A stretch of DNA of 64,000 nt, taken from contig MSXP01000005.1 of NCBI GenBank assembly GCA_002083635.1, positions 62,001 through 126,000 of the forward strand. Reading direction: 5' to 3'. Both the position numbers and the translations under genes were made by a program. The notes beneath the pieces are model-generated. The model did no database searches. It had not been told where the DNA came from and saw only the letters and a program-made list of their open reading frames with translations. How positions within the stretch are numbered: the stretch's first letter is position 1; each line of letters opens with the position of its first letter. This DNA comes from Proteobacteria bacterium ST_bin12 (GTDB lineage: Bacteria; Pseudomonadota; Gammaproteobacteria; Burkholderiales; Methylophilaceae). Shown here piece after piece: positions 51,466 through 60,573 of this stretch.

Positions 51466-52923
51466 TTAATAATTAAACTGTACTTGAAGACGTAGTGCAT
51501 CAGAACGGAAGTTCTCGTAATCTTCTCTTGCAGGTAAGTTATTGGTTGCGCTTGCAGCAGGACGATTGCCCGTGACCAAGTTAGTACGATTCAAACGATG
51601 GTACTCTAACGCAACTTCTACTTCTGGTGCAATTTGCCACTCCACACCCAACTCCCAATCGTTCACTTCGTTTTTCGGCGAATTGGTTTCTGCTTTACTG
51701 TAGCCATCAAAATACTGCCATTTAAGATATGGCGTCACTGTACCGTTTGTATCGAAAAATTTCACATTGTCAATTTTATACATCGCTTGAACATAACCAC
51801 CATTTAAGCTTTGTTCTTCAATTCTGTTAGTAGCAGTATCTAAACCTGGCGTATGACCCCAGTTCCATTCTGCTTGTATACCAAACGGTTGTGGATACAT
51901 AATAAAGCTGACGCCTACGCGTTCATCTGCGATACCATTACGGCCTGAAAGTGGAACACCAGAACCTAATGTTGGCGTTGCCGCCGCAAGCGCACCTGCA
52001 GCATTACGTCTACTGTAAGCGCCAGTTGTTGAAACATATTGACCTTTGTAGGCTTGAATACCAACCTCATAAATCTGGCCACTTTCTGTTTTCCATGGAT
52101 GTGTGTAGCGCGAAATAATGTGATAGTTATCGTTTTGATCACGCGCATTTGCACCTTGGCCATTGTATGCCCCTAGTGCAAATTGGCCGTAATTACCAGA
52201 ATGTTTTAAACCTAATTTCCCAATTTCTTCAAACAGCTCTTGTGTGGCAACTGGTGTGTAGTAGTAAAACGCACCTAAATCACGCTCATCACGTGCCGCA
52301 CTGTTTAAAGCATCCGCACGGTCAAATGCTAAACGGTTTTGTGAAGACTGTAAGTTTTCAAAACCAAATGGCACTTTTGATTGGCCGATACGCACACGAT
52401 GCACACGGGTTTTATCAATGTAAATATCGCCATAAGTATCGCGCAACTGTGCAAAATTGCCTGCGCCTGATGCATTAGAGTTGCTAGTGCCGCCAATTGA
52501 GCTGGCTAAATCTGGTTGAAAGTAATAACTTAAATGATCGCCATAATCACCAAAAATCACCACACGGGCACGGCGAATTAAAAAGTTTTTGTCAGCATCG
52601 CCCAATGATTTATCATCACCCACAGAGCGATCAGACCACAAGTTAATACCATCATCACCGCCAATTAAACTGGTCGCGCGCGTTTGCACATAGCCGCGAA
52701 TTTTAACGCCGCTAGTTGAAAATTTCTTTTCTTTCTTTTTTTGCACATCCACTTCATCGGTGCGGCCTTTTGTAATGAGCGCGCCCTCTTCTTCCGTCAA
52801 AACTCCCTTGCTAATCAAGGCATTGACGATATCTGTTGTACTGTCAGCCATTGCGCTTAGGCCAGTAGTAAGTAAAAGCGTACCGGCTACTGCAATCGCT
52901 ACTTGATGTAATTTAAATCTCAT
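51466..52923 (-). CDS. Phosphate-selective porin (OprO/OprP family)
   Basis: A 485-residue outer-membrane protein. The start is MRFKLHQVAIAVAG, preceded by AAGGGAA; an in-frame upstream stretch lacks a ribosome site. Signal peptide about 1-25 (ending AMA). A short helical region (IVNALISKGVLTEEEGAL) precedes the barrel, which has KIRGYVQTRA, FLIRRARVVIFGDYGDHLSYYFQPD and FGFENLQSSQNRLAFDRAD, all typical of phosphate-selective porins. The last residue group ends ALRLQVQFNY, with the terminal aromatic needed for BAM insertion. A triple PhoB box lies about 70 bases upstream, supporting a role in phosphate (or polyphosphate/arsenate) entry. Confidence 0.92.
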   Translation of the reverse strand: MRFKLHQVAIAVAGTLLLTTGLSAMADSTTDIVNALISKGVLTEEEGALITKGRTDEVDVQKKKEKKFSTSGVKIRGYVQTRATSLIGGDDGINLWSDRSVGDDKSLGDADKNFLIRRARVVIFGDYGDHLSYYFQPDLASSIGGTSNSNASGAGNFAQLRDTYGDIYIDKTRVHRVRIGQSKVPFGFENLQSSQNRLAFDRADALNSAARDERDLGAFYYYTPVATQELFEEIGKLGLKHSGNYGQFALGAYNGQGANARDQNDNYHIISRYTHPWKTESGQIYEVGIQAYKGQYVSTTGAYSRRNAAGALAAATPTLGSGVPLSGRNGIADERVGVSFIMYPQPFGIQAEWNWGHTPGLDTATNRIEEQSLNGGYVQAMYKIDNVKFFDTNGTVTPYLKWQYFDGYSKAETNSPKNEVNDWELGVEWQIAPEVEVALEYHRLNRTNLVTGNRPAASATNNLPAREDYENFRSDALRLQVQFNY

Positions 52924-52990
52924 CAAAATTCCCTTATTTATAATCGTTAAAAATGAATATTTTTTGATGAAATGGATTTTGATGGTCGTG

Positions 52991-53019
52991 TGTGACAATT
53001 TGATGACAAAAACGTGACA
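52991..53019 (-). promoter_or_regulatory. Triple PhoB box upstream of the porin
   Basis: On the minus strand TGTCACG, TGTCATC and TGTCACA begin at exact 11-bp intervals (right ends at 53019, 53008, 52997). Each repeat matches the PhoB half-site TGTCA. The start codon lies about 68 bases downstream. Confidence 0.85.
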
Positions 53020-53073
53020 TATGACTATATTTTGAAGCAATACAACCATATTGTTGTATGTGCCGCACAATAA

Positions 53074-53105
53074 AAAAGCCAGCTTTATTGCTAAAGCTGG
53101 CTTTT
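53074..53105 (-). terminator. Rho-independent terminator of prfB-lysS
   Basis: AAAAGCCAGCTTTA and TAAAGCTGGCTTTT pair around TTGC (14-bp stem), with T-rich sequence after it on the minus strand. It lies 27 bases after the lysS stop. Confidence 0.92.
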
Positions 53106-53131
53106 ATTTTTTAAATAAAGAGTTTGCTGTT

Positions 53132-54655
53132 TTAAGACTCGGCACGCATATGCGGGAACAAAATCACATCGCGAATACTGGGCGAATCGGTAATCAGCAT
53201 CACCAAACGGTCAATGCCAATGCCGCAACCGCCTGTTGGCGGCATGCCATATTCCAGCGCACGGATAAAATCTGCATCGTAATACATCGCTTCTGCATCG
53301 CCCGCTTCTTTTGCTTTCATTTGCGCTTGAAAACGCGCCGCTTGGTCTTCTGCATCATTCAATTCACTAAATCCATTGGCAATTTCACGACCAGTGATAA
53401 ACAATTCAAATCGTTCAGTAATTTCTGGGTTTTTATCCGACGCACGCGCTAAAGGTGAAACTTCAACAGGGTAATCGATAATATAAGTGGGTTGCCACAA
53501 TTGGCTTTCAGCGGTTTCTTCAAACAACGCCAATTGCAATGCGCCTAAACCTGCGTGGTCAAAGGGTTTTGTGCCATGTTTTAATATTTCCGCACGCAAA
53601 AAGTCTGCATCATTCAACTGACTTAACGCATATTTTGGGGCATATTTTTGAATCGCACCCACAATCGTCAACCGCTCAAAAGGCTTGCTTAAATCCACTT
53701 CTTTGCCATCGTATGTTAATACCGCTGTTCCACGCGCGGCAATCGCAGCGGCGCGAATACATTGTTCGGTAAAATCCATCAACCATTGATAATCGGTATA
53801 AGCTGCATAAAACTCCATCATGGTGAATTCTGGATTATGACGAACGCTTAAACCTTCATTGCGGAAATTACGATTAATTTCAAACACGCGCTCAAAACCG
53901 CCAACGACTAAACGTTTTAAATATAACTCAGGCGCGATACGCATAAACATTTGCATATCCAGCGCATTATGGTGTGTGATAAACGGCTTGGCTGACGCGC
54001 CACCAGGGATCGGATGCAACATCGGCGTTTCGACTTCTAAGAATTCATTTTGAATCATAAAGTTGCGAATGGCAGAAACCACTTTGCTACGCGCAATAAA
54101 AGTCGCGCGGGTTTCTTCGCTGGTAATCAAATCCACATAACGTTGGCGATATTTGACTTCCTGGTCTTGCAAGCCGTGAAATTTTTCGGGTAATGGGCGC
54201 AGTGATTTTGTCAGCAATCTTAATTCGGTGACATGAATAGATAATTCGCCAGTGCGCGTTTTAAACAAACGACCAGTGGCGCCTAAAAAATCGCCCATAT
54301 CCCAATGTTTAAAGCTTTCGTAGATTTCTTCACCGACTTCATCGCGCGCTATATATAACTGGATTCTGCCACTTGCATCTTGAATCGTGGCGAAACTGGC
54401 TTTGCCCATCACGCGTTTTAACATCATACGGCCAGCTACAGTGGCTGAAATACTTTGAGGGTCTAGCGTTTCTTTATCTAGTTCACCGTACTGCTTGTGT
54501 AAAGCATCAGCTTTGTGCAAGGGCTTAAAATCATTTGGAAAAGCCACGCCATTTGTCGCTTCACGAATGGCTTTTAGTTTTTCACGACGCTCTGCAATCA
54601 CGTGGTTTTCATCTACTGGTGCTATTTCATTATTTTGTTGATTACTATCGCTCAC
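53132..54655 (-). CDS. lysS: Lysyl-tRNA synthetase (class II)
   Basis: A 507-residue cytoplasmic enzyme charging tRNA-Lys. An N-terminal helix (about 1-60) precedes the OB-fold anticodon domain (VAGRMMLKRVMGKASFATIQDASGRIQLYI). Catalytic motifs: motif 1 ATFIARSKVVSAIRNFMIQ...EVETPML, motif 2 FEINRNFRNEGLSVRHNPEFTMMEFY, motif 3 GCGIGIDRLVMLITDSPSIRDVILFP. It follows prfB with two bases between stop and start, the same prfB-lysS pair as in E. coli, and probably shares its transcript. Confidence 0.97.
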   Translation of the reverse strand: MSDSNQQNNEIAPVDENHVIAERREKLKAIREATNGVAFPNDFKPLHKADALHKQYGELDKETLDPQSISATVAGRMMLKRVMGKASFATIQDASGRIQLYIARDEVGEEIYESFKHWDMGDFLGATGRLFKTRTGELSIHVTELRLLTKSLRPLPEKFHGLQDQEVKYRQRYVDLITSEETRATFIARSKVVSAIRNFMIQNEFLEVETPMLHPIPGGASAKPFITHHNALDMQMFMRIAPELYLKRLVVGGFERVFEINRNFRNEGLSVRHNPEFTMMEFYAAYTDYQWLMDFTEQCIRAAAIAARGTAVLTYDGKEVDLSKPFERLTIVGAIQKYAPKYALSQLNDADFLRAEILKHGTKPFDHAGLGALQLALFEETAESQLWQPTYIIDYPVEVSPLARASDKNPEITERFELFITGREIANGFSELNDAEDQAARFQAQMKAKEAGDAEAMYYDADFIRALEYGMPPTGGCGIGIDRLVMLITDSPSIRDVILFPHMRAES

Positions 54656-54657
54656 AC

Positions 54658-55762
54658 TTAAACTCCCTGCTTCAAACTGACTTGTATAAATGGGTCAAGA
54701 TCGCCATCCAGCACACCTTGTGTATTGCCAATTTCAACATTGGTGCGTAAATCTTTGATGCGGCCTTGGTCTAATACATAAGACCTAATTTGATGTCCCC
54801 AACCGATATCGGTTTTGGCATCTTCCAGCGCTTGTTTGTCGGCGTTGCGCTTATTAAGTTCTAAATTATAAAGCGCGCCTTTCAACATATTCATTGCTTC
54901 TTCGCGGTTACGATGCTGGCTTCGGTCATTCTGGCATTGCACGACTACGTTTGTCGGCAAATGCGTGATACGCACGGCTGAATCGGTCTTATTGATGTGC
55001 TGACCGCCTGCGCCTGAAGCACGATAAGTATCGACGCGCAAATCGGCAGGATTAATATCAATTTCGATTGAATCGTCTACTTCTGGGAAAATTTGCACGC
55101 TGGCGAAACTGGTGTGGCGCTTGGCGTTTGAATCGAATGGTGATTTACGCACTAATCGATGCACGCCGTTTTCAGTTCTTAAAGTGCCGTAGGCGTAATC
55201 ACCAGTGAGTTTAATGGACGCGCCTTTAATGCCTGCTACATCGCCATCAGACAATTCCAGCACTTCTACTTTAAAGCCTTTGCGCTCGGCATAACGCAAA
55301 TACATGCGTAGTAACATATTGCACCAATCTTGCGCCTCTGTTCCGCCACTGCCCGATTGAAATTCAATAAAGCAATTATTCGCATCTAATTCGCCCGAAA
55401 ACATACGGCGGAATTCCATGGCGGCGATTTGCGTTTCAATGTTTTGCGTGTCTGAGTCGACACTTAACAGTGTTTCATCGTCGTTTTCTTCACGCGCCAT
55501 CTCAAACAACTCTTGGCTATCTTTTAGACCGTTTTCAAGGTTTTGCAGATTATGCACCACTAGCTCAAGCATGCGCTTTTCTTTGCCTAGCTCTTGTGCT
55601 TTTTTGGCGTTGTCCCACACTTTTGGGTCTTCTAATAAACCATTTACTTCTTCTAACTTTTGCGACTTGTTTTCAAAGTCAAAGATACCCCCGAAGGGCG
55701 TAGTGGCGCGCGCTTAAATCACTTAAACGATTGGCAATAATATTGAGTTGTTCGGCTTCCAT
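54658..55762 (-). CDS. prfB: Peptide chain release factor 2, with programmed +1 frameshift
   Basis: The full protein of 367 residues is read in two frames. Codons 1-27 (55762-55682: MEAEQLNIIANRL...ALRGYL) end at a UGA (55681-55679); translation resumes at GAC by skipping one U. Residues 28-367 then continue to 54658. The downstream part has the stop-codon recognition SPF (RKSPFDSN) and the catalytic GGQ in ASGAGGQHINKTDSAVRITH. RF2 reads UGA, so low RF2 lets ribosomes frameshift and make more RF2. An in-frame start further downstream would miss the N-terminal helix and is rejected. Confidence 0.95.
55678..55694 (-). promoter_or_regulatory. prfB programmed frameshift site
   Basis: The minus strand reads CGGGGGTATCTTTGAC: a Shine-Dalgarno-like GGGGG three bases before the slippery CTT and the in-frame UGA followed by C. 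This is the classic RF2 autoregulatory signal. Confidence 0.95.
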
Positions 55763-55843
55763 ACTGGCTTGCTAATGATTATGCTATTGAATAAAAGTGA
55801 GCATTATACAGCAAAGACTTAACGCTTTTTTTAGCTTAAATAT

Positions 55844-56257
55844 TTAAGGTTTATAGATTATTTTTTCACCATCTTCTTTGATGAATTCACCAAAGTTTGG
55901 ATTTTCCAAAATATCCAACACCAATTCCGAAGGGCGGCATAACTTGACCCCTTTAGCCGTGATCACAATCGGGCGATTGATCAAAATGGGGTGTTGCATC
56001 ATGGCATCCACCAAATCGCTGTCGCTTAATGTTAAATCGTCCAAACCTAAATCACTGTATGGTGTACCTTTTTCGCGCAATAAATCACGCGGCGCAATGC
56101 CCATTTGCACAATTAATTCGGTTAATTTCTCACGACTAGGCGGTGTTTTTAAATATTCAACAATCTCTGGCTCGATACCGCTGGCGCGTATCATCGCCAA
56201 CGTATTGCGCGATGTTCCGCAAGCTTGGTTGTGATAAATCGTCACTTTGCTCATCAT
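55844..56257 (-). CDS. arsC: Arsenate reductase ArsC (glutaredoxin type)
   Basis: A 137-residue reductase. The catalytic cysteine is in YHNQACGTSRNTL (about residue 13), followed by PPSREKLTELI, the LLREKGTPY segment and the arsenate-binding arginine region HPILINRPIVIT. It reduces arsenate to arsenite using glutathione/glutaredoxin. Start codons at 56257 or 56254 are equally possible. It is divergent from pstS, with about 230 bases between. Since Pst systems also import arsenate, co-location with pst may be functional, but no arsenite efflux gene is near. It may alternatively belong to the related ArsC/Spx-like YffB group. Confidence 0.85.
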   Translation of the reverse strand: MMSKVTIYHNQACGTSRNTLAMIRASGIEPEIVEYLKTPPSREKLTELIVQMGIAPRDLLREKGTPYSDLGLDDLTLSDSDLVDAMMQHPILINRPIVITAKGVKLCRPSELVLDILENPNFGEFIKEDGEKIIYKP

Positions 56258-56368
56258 TAGTCTTTCAAAATTACTGTCTGTTTAAGTACTGTGGCTAAAA
56301 GTTTGTACGACTTTATACTAAAATCCAGTGTTATTCATCGCACAAACAATTACAATTAAAGCTACTTT

Positions 56369-56386
56369 TTGTCATACTATTGTCAC
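56369..56386 (+). promoter_or_regulatory. PhoB box upstream of pstS
   Basis: TTGTCAT-ACTA-TTGTCAC, two half-sites at 11 bp, 101 bases upstream of the pstS ATG. A TATAAA-like -10 element follows at about ten bases, consistent with a box replacing the -35. Confidence 0.9.
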
Positions 56387-56487
56387 AAAAATTTTATAAA
56401 TTGTTCATTAAGTTAAGTAGACGTAATACACAATTTATCGTTACTGTAAGCGTACTACAACTGTAATTTATTTTTTCGGGGAATTTA

Positions 56488-57486
56488 ATGCAAACTAAGT
56501 TTGTTAAAGTGTTAAGCGTAGCGGCTGTTTTAGCGGCTACTTTCAATATTCAATCAGCAGCAGCAGCTGATAAAATTATCAAAATTGACGGCTCAAGTAC
56601 CGTTTATCCTATTACTGAAGCGGTTGCAGAAGAATACCAAATCGCGACTAAAGTAAAAGTGACTGTTGGTATTTCTGGTACTGGTGGTGGTTTTAAAAAA
56701 TTCTGTCGCGGTGAAACTGATGTACAAAATGCTTCACGCCCTATCCTCAAAAAAGAGATGGATGCTTGTAAAGAAGCTGGTGTACAGTTTATTGAGTTAC
56801 CAGTAGCTTACGATGGCTTAACAGTCGTAGTGAATAAAAATAATGATTTTGTTAAATCATTAACAGTTGAAGAACTGAAAAAAATGTGGGAGCCCGCAGC
56901 TCAAGGTAAAGTAAAGTCTTGGAAGCAAATTAATGCAGCTTTTCCTGATACACCGCTTAAATTATTTGGTGCAGGCTCTGACTCAGGCACATTCGATTAT
57001 TTTACTGAAGCGATTGTTGGTAAAGCTAAATCAAGCCGTGGCGACTATACTGCTTCTGAGGACGACAATGTTGTAGTACAAGGCGTTGCTAGCGACAAAG
57101 GTTCTTTAGGCTATTTTGGTTTTGCATACTATGAAGAAAACCAAGACAAACTAAAAGCAATTCCTATCGTTGCTAAAAAGGGTGCACCTGCTGTTTTACC
57201 TTCATTAGAAACGGTTAAAAACGGTACATACCAACCACTTGCTCGTCCTATCTTTATTTATGTTAATGCTTCATCTGCAGCGTTTAAGCCAGAGGTGAAA
57301 GCATTTATTAATTTTTATTTAGAGAACGCACCTGAATTAGTTAAAGAAGTGAAATATATTCCTTTGCCCGCCAATGAATATGCGGCTGTTACCAAGCACT
57401 TTAAATCGTTAAAACCTGGAACAGGTTTTGATGGCACACCCGAAATTGGTGTGAAAATTGAAGAGTTATTAGCCCGTATTAAGTAG
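56488..57486 (+). CDS. pstS: Phosphate ABC transporter substrate-binding protein PstS
   Basis: A 332-residue periplasmic protein. Signal peptide about 1-26 (ending SAAAA). Phosphate-binding loops are present: IDGSSTVYPITEAVAEEY near the N-terminus, GISGTGGGFKKFCRGETD, and LFGAGSDSGTFDYFTEAIVGK. FVNAS-type hinge residues (PIFIYVNASS) occur late. It captures phosphate for PstC/PstA/PstB encoded downstream. A Pho box lies upstream and a terminator follows it, so it can be made in excess over the membrane components. Confidence 0.96.
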   Translation: MQTKFVKVLSVAAVLAATFNIQSAAAADKIIKIDGSSTVYPITEAVAEEYQIATKVKVTVGISGTGGGFKKFCRGETDVQNASRPILKKEMDACKEAGVQFIELPVAYDGLTVVVNKNNDFVKSLTVEELKKMWEPAAQGKVKSWKQINAAFPDTPLKLFGAGSDSGTFDYFTEAIVGKAKSSRGDYTASEDDNVVVQGVASDKGSLGYFGFAYYEENQDKLKAIPIVAKKGAPAVLPSLETVKNGTYQPLARPIFIYVNASSAAFKPEVKAFINFYLENAPELVKEVKYIPLPANEYAAVTKHFKSLKPGTGFDGTPEIGVKIEELLARIK

Positions 57487-57500
57487 TTTAATCTATTCAA

Positions 57501-57523
57501 AAAGGCGACCTAGCGTCGCCTTT
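57501..57523 (+). terminator. Terminator after pstS
   Basis: AAAGGCGAC and GTCGCCTTT pair around CTAGC, followed by a run of T. It lies 14 bases after the pstS stop and separates it from pstC. Confidence 0.9.
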
Positions 57524-57633
57524 TTTATTGCTTCAAATTGACTCGCTTATGCCTAAAAAAATTGAATAGTTGATGAAACAATGTAATGGCTCACTACCTT
57601 TTTAGTCATTTATCTGTATCCCCCACCAATAAA

Positions 57634-57651
57634 TTGTCTTATATTTGTCAC
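57634..57651 (+). promoter_or_regulatory. PhoB box upstream of pstC
   Basis: TTGTCTT-ATAT-TTGTCAC, half-sites at 11 bp, followed after ten bases by TACAAT as a -10. It is 45 bases upstream of the pstC ATG and gives pstCAB a promoter separate from pstS. Confidence 0.85.
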
Positions 57652-57696
57652 ATTAATTCATTACAATACGGTTATATAAAAAATGACATCTAAACA

Positions 57697-58626
57697 ATGA
57701 CCTCAGCAAATCAAAACACCATTATTAGTCCGCGTTTAGCCAAAAATATTAAGCGTAATGTACGCGAACGCATCATTGAATTCATCCTTATGCTGGCTGC
57801 ACTTTCGGCTGTTTTAACTACTTTTGCGATTGTTGGTGTATTAATAGTTGAGTCTTTGTCGTTTTTTGAGCATGTATCTTTGGTCGATTTTTTAACAGAT
57901 ACTCAGTGGACACCTTTATTTGAGGACGCTCACTTTGGCATCATGCCCTTAGTAGCTGGCACATTAACAACTTCAGCAATTGCTTTATGTGTGGCTATTC
58001 CAGTCGGCACAATTGGTGCGATTTATTTATCAGAATTTGCATCGCATAAAGCACGTGAAATAATCAAACCCGTATTAGAGCTATTAGTGGGCGTACCCAC
58101 TGTTGTATTTGGTTACTTTGCTCTTTTATTCGTTACCCCTTTATTACAAAAAATATTCCCTGAGTTGCCCGGTTTTAATATGCTAGGCCCAGGTATCGTG
58201 ATGGGTATTATGATTATTCCTTACATTAGTTCAGTGGCAGAAGATGCGATGCGCGCTGTGCCAATGAGCATGCGCGAGGGTAGCTATGCAATGGGCGCAA
58301 CACGCTTTCAAACAGCGGTTAAGGTGGTTACTCCCGCCGCAATTTCAGGCATTATTGCTGCTTATATTTTAGCTATTTCACGCGCTGTCGGCGAAACGAT
58401 GGTGGTGGCCGTGGCTGCTGGCCAGCAACCTAATTTAACTTTTGACCCAATGGAAAGTGCGGCTACGATTACCGCCTACATTGTGCAAGTTGCACTAGGT
58501 GATTTGCCGCATGGCAGCGTAGGTTATCAAAGTATTTTTGCCGCTGGGTTAGTGTTAATGATAATGACTTTAACATTTAATATTTTAGGTCATATTGCAC
58601 GTAAAAAATTCCGCGAGAATTACTAA
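57697..58626 (+). CDS. pstC: Phosphate ABC transporter permease PstC
   Basis: A 309-residue inner-membrane permease with six hydrophobic segments. The PstC-type sequence shows GIMPLVAGTLTTSAIAL, VGTIGAIYLSEFAS, LLVGVPTVVFGYFAL and the ATPase-contacting loop MRAVPMSMREGSYAMGATR followed by ISRAVGETMVV. It forms the channel with PstA and starts 45 bases after its Pho box; pstA follows after 37 bases. Confidence 0.96.
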   Translation: MTSANQNTIISPRLAKNIKRNVRERIIEFILMLAALSAVLTTFAIVGVLIVESLSFFEHVSLVDFLTDTQWTPLFEDAHFGIMPLVAGTLTTSAIALCVAIPVGTIGAIYLSEFASHKAREIIKPVLELLVGVPTVVFGYFALLFVTPLLQKIFPELPGFNMLGPGIVMGIMIIPYISSVAEDAMRAVPMSMREGSYAMGATRFQTAVKVVTPAAISGIIAAYILAISRAVGETMVVAVAAGQQPNLTFDPMESAATITAYIVQVALGDLPHGSVGYQSIFAAGLVLMIMTLTFNILGHIARKKFRENY

Positions 58627-58663
58627 AGTTAACGCCAAATAAAACGAGATAAGCCACAATCCC

Positions 58664-59617
58664 ATGACTGAACTAGCGAAAAAATCACAAGCAAGCGTAC
58701 TCGAAAATCTGGATAGCGTACGCGCGATGATTAAGCGTCATAAGCGTAATGACATCTTTTTTTCAATTATTGGCCTAATCGCATTGATGATTGGCTTGCT
58801 CACGCTATGTACTTTGTTTATTGATTTGGTGATGGACGGCTACCCACGTTTTAATATGGATTTTTTAAGTAACTTTCCATCACGTCGTGCCGCAAAAGCA
58901 GGTTTGTTATCTGCATGGGTAGGTTCGCTTTTGGTGATGACTGTGACCTTTTTAACTGCGGTACCAATGGGTGTTGCTGCGGGTTTATACCTAGAAGAGT
59001 ATGCAAAAAAAGGATGGTTTTCTGATTTAATCGAAATTAATGTATCCAATTTGGCAGGTGTGCCGTCTATTGTGTATGGTTTATTGGCGCTTGGTCTTTT
59101 CGTATATGGATTAGGTTTGGGTCAAAGCATACTCACTGCAGGCTTAACGCTTGGTTTATTGATTTTACCTATTGTAATCGTGTCTACAAGGGAATCTATT
59201 CGAGCCATTCCAGTCGCGATTCGCGAAGCCGCCTACGCCGTTGGTGCAACTAAATGGCAAGTAGTAAAAGATCATGTTTTAAAGTACTCTCAAGGAGGTA
59301 TTTTAACAGGTGTCATTATCGGTATGGCGCGTGCACTGGGCGAAACAGCGCCTGTGATTACGATTGGCGCACTGACATTTATTGCGTTTTTACCACCCTC
59401 ACCTCTTACAGAAGCGGCGCCTTTTATCAATTTTGATTGGTTAACTTCAGGCTTTACCGTTTTGCCGATTCAAATGTTTAACTGGCTATCACGTCCCGAT
59501 CATGCGTTTCATATTAATGCAGCCGCAACAGGCGCCATTATTATTGTGGTGACCTTATTAATGAACGGTACGGCCATCTACTTGCGTTATCAAATACGTA
59601 AAAATATTAAATGGTAA
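58664..59617 (+). CDS. pstA: Phosphate ABC transporter permease PstA
   Basis: A 317-residue inner-membrane permease. After about 30 charged N-terminal residues come the first helix (IIGLIALMIGLLTLCTLF), LLSAWVGSLLVMTVTFLTAVPMGVAAGLYLEEYA, VSNLAGVPSIVYGLLALGLFVYG, and the coupling loop IRAIPVAIREAAYAVGATKWQVV followed by GMARALGETAPVI. It pairs with PstC to form the phosphate channel. pstB follows after 65 bases. Confidence 0.96.
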   Translation: MTELAKKSQASVLENLDSVRAMIKRHKRNDIFFSIIGLIALMIGLLTLCTLFIDLVMDGYPRFNMDFLSNFPSRRAAKAGLLSAWVGSLLVMTVTFLTAVPMGVAAGLYLEEYAKKGWFSDLIEINVSNLAGVPSIVYGLLALGLFVYGLGLGQSILTAGLTLGLLILPIVIVSTRESIRAIPVAIREAAYAVGATKWQVVKDHVLKYSQGGILTGVIIGMARALGETAPVITIGALTFIAFLPPSPLTEAAPFINFDWLTSGFTVLPIQMFNWLSRPDHAFHINAAATGAIIIVVTLLMNGTAIYLRYQIRKNIKW

Positions 59618-59682
59618 CGAAATTCACTGAATCGTATAAATAAAAAATTAACGAAATAAAACAAGATTTTTTGGGAAAACTT

Positions 59683-60462
59683 ATGGCCAATGTAACAACA
59701 GCAATTAAAGCAGAATCGCGTGATTTAAACTTTTTTTATAGCAATGGCATGCAAGCACTTAAAAGTGTCAACATGCCTTTGTATGAAAACAAAATCACGG
59801 CGTTAATTGGTCCATCTGGTTGCGGAAAGTCCACATTTTTGCGTTGCTTTAACCGCATGCATGATTTGTATCCTGGTAATAAATATCAGGGCCAAATTAT
59901 TATGCAGCCTGACAACACCAACATTTTAGAATCAGGTGTAGACCCAATTGAAGTGCGTATGCGCATTAGCATGGTGTTTCAAAAGCCAAACCCTTTCCCT
60001 AAATCAATCTATGAAAACGTGGCTTATGGTTTACGTGTGCGTGGCGAAAAAAATAAGCGCATGGTGGATGATAAAGTAGAAGAGGCCTTAAAAGGCGGCG
60101 CATTATGGAACGAAGTAAAAGACCGTTTACACGACTTAGCTTTTAATTTATCTGGCGGCCAGCAACAACGTTTATGTATTGCACGCGCATTGGCAACCGA
60201 CCCTGAAATTATGTTGTTTGACGAGCCGACATCTGCACTTGACCCAATTGCGACTGCCAATATTGAAGAACTGATGAGCGAGCTTAAAGAAAAGCTGACT
60301 ATTTTAGTGGTGACGCATAACATGCAACAAGCCGCGCGCGTATCAGATTACACAGCTTATATGTATCTTGGCGAGTTGATTGAGTACGGCGACACGGATA
60401 TGATTTTTACCCGCCCAACCAGAAAAGAAACAGAAGATTACATTACAGGTAAATTTGGTTAA
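59683..60462 (+). CDS. pstB: Phosphate ABC transporter ATPase PstB
   Basis: A 259-residue ATPase; the ATG (MANVTTAIK) is preferred over an upstream start because GGGA lies eight bases before it. Motifs: Walker A LIGPSGCGKSTFLRCFNRM, Q-loop MVFQKPNPFP, signature NLSGGQQQRLCIARALA, Walker B IMLFDEPTSALDP, switch histidine ILVVTHNMQQAARVSD. It energises phosphate import through PstC/PstA. No phoU follows: a terminator comes directly after the gene, so PhoU, and PhoB/PhoR, must be elsewhere. Confidence 0.96.
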   Translation: MANVTTAIKAESRDLNFFYSNGMQALKSVNMPLYENKITALIGPSGCGKSTFLRCFNRMHDLYPGNKYQGQIIMQPDNTNILESGVDPIEVRMRISMVFQKPNPFPKSIYENVAYGLRVRGEKNKRMVDDKVEEALKGGALWNEVKDRLHDLAFNLSGGQQQRLCIARALATDPEIMLFDEPTSALDPIATANIEELMSELKEKLTILVVTHNMQQAARVSDYTAYMYLGELIEYGDTDMIFTRPTRKETEDYITGKFG

Positions 60463-60493
60463 CCCTTAATCTAAGCAAATAAAAGTTGAATCA

Positions 60494-60520
60494 AAAAAAG
60501 CCAGCAATGCTGGCTTTTTT
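60494..60520. terminator. Bidirectional terminator between pstB and a glycosyltransferase gene
   Basis: AAAAAAGCCAGC and GCTGGCTTTTTT pair around AAT. It lies 32 bases after the pstB stop and is symmetric enough to serve the convergent glycosyltransferase gene. Confidence 0.92.
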
Positions 60521-60573
60521 ATTGTCATAAAAAACAACGCAATAATATAGCTAATTTCGACCCAAATTTAGTG

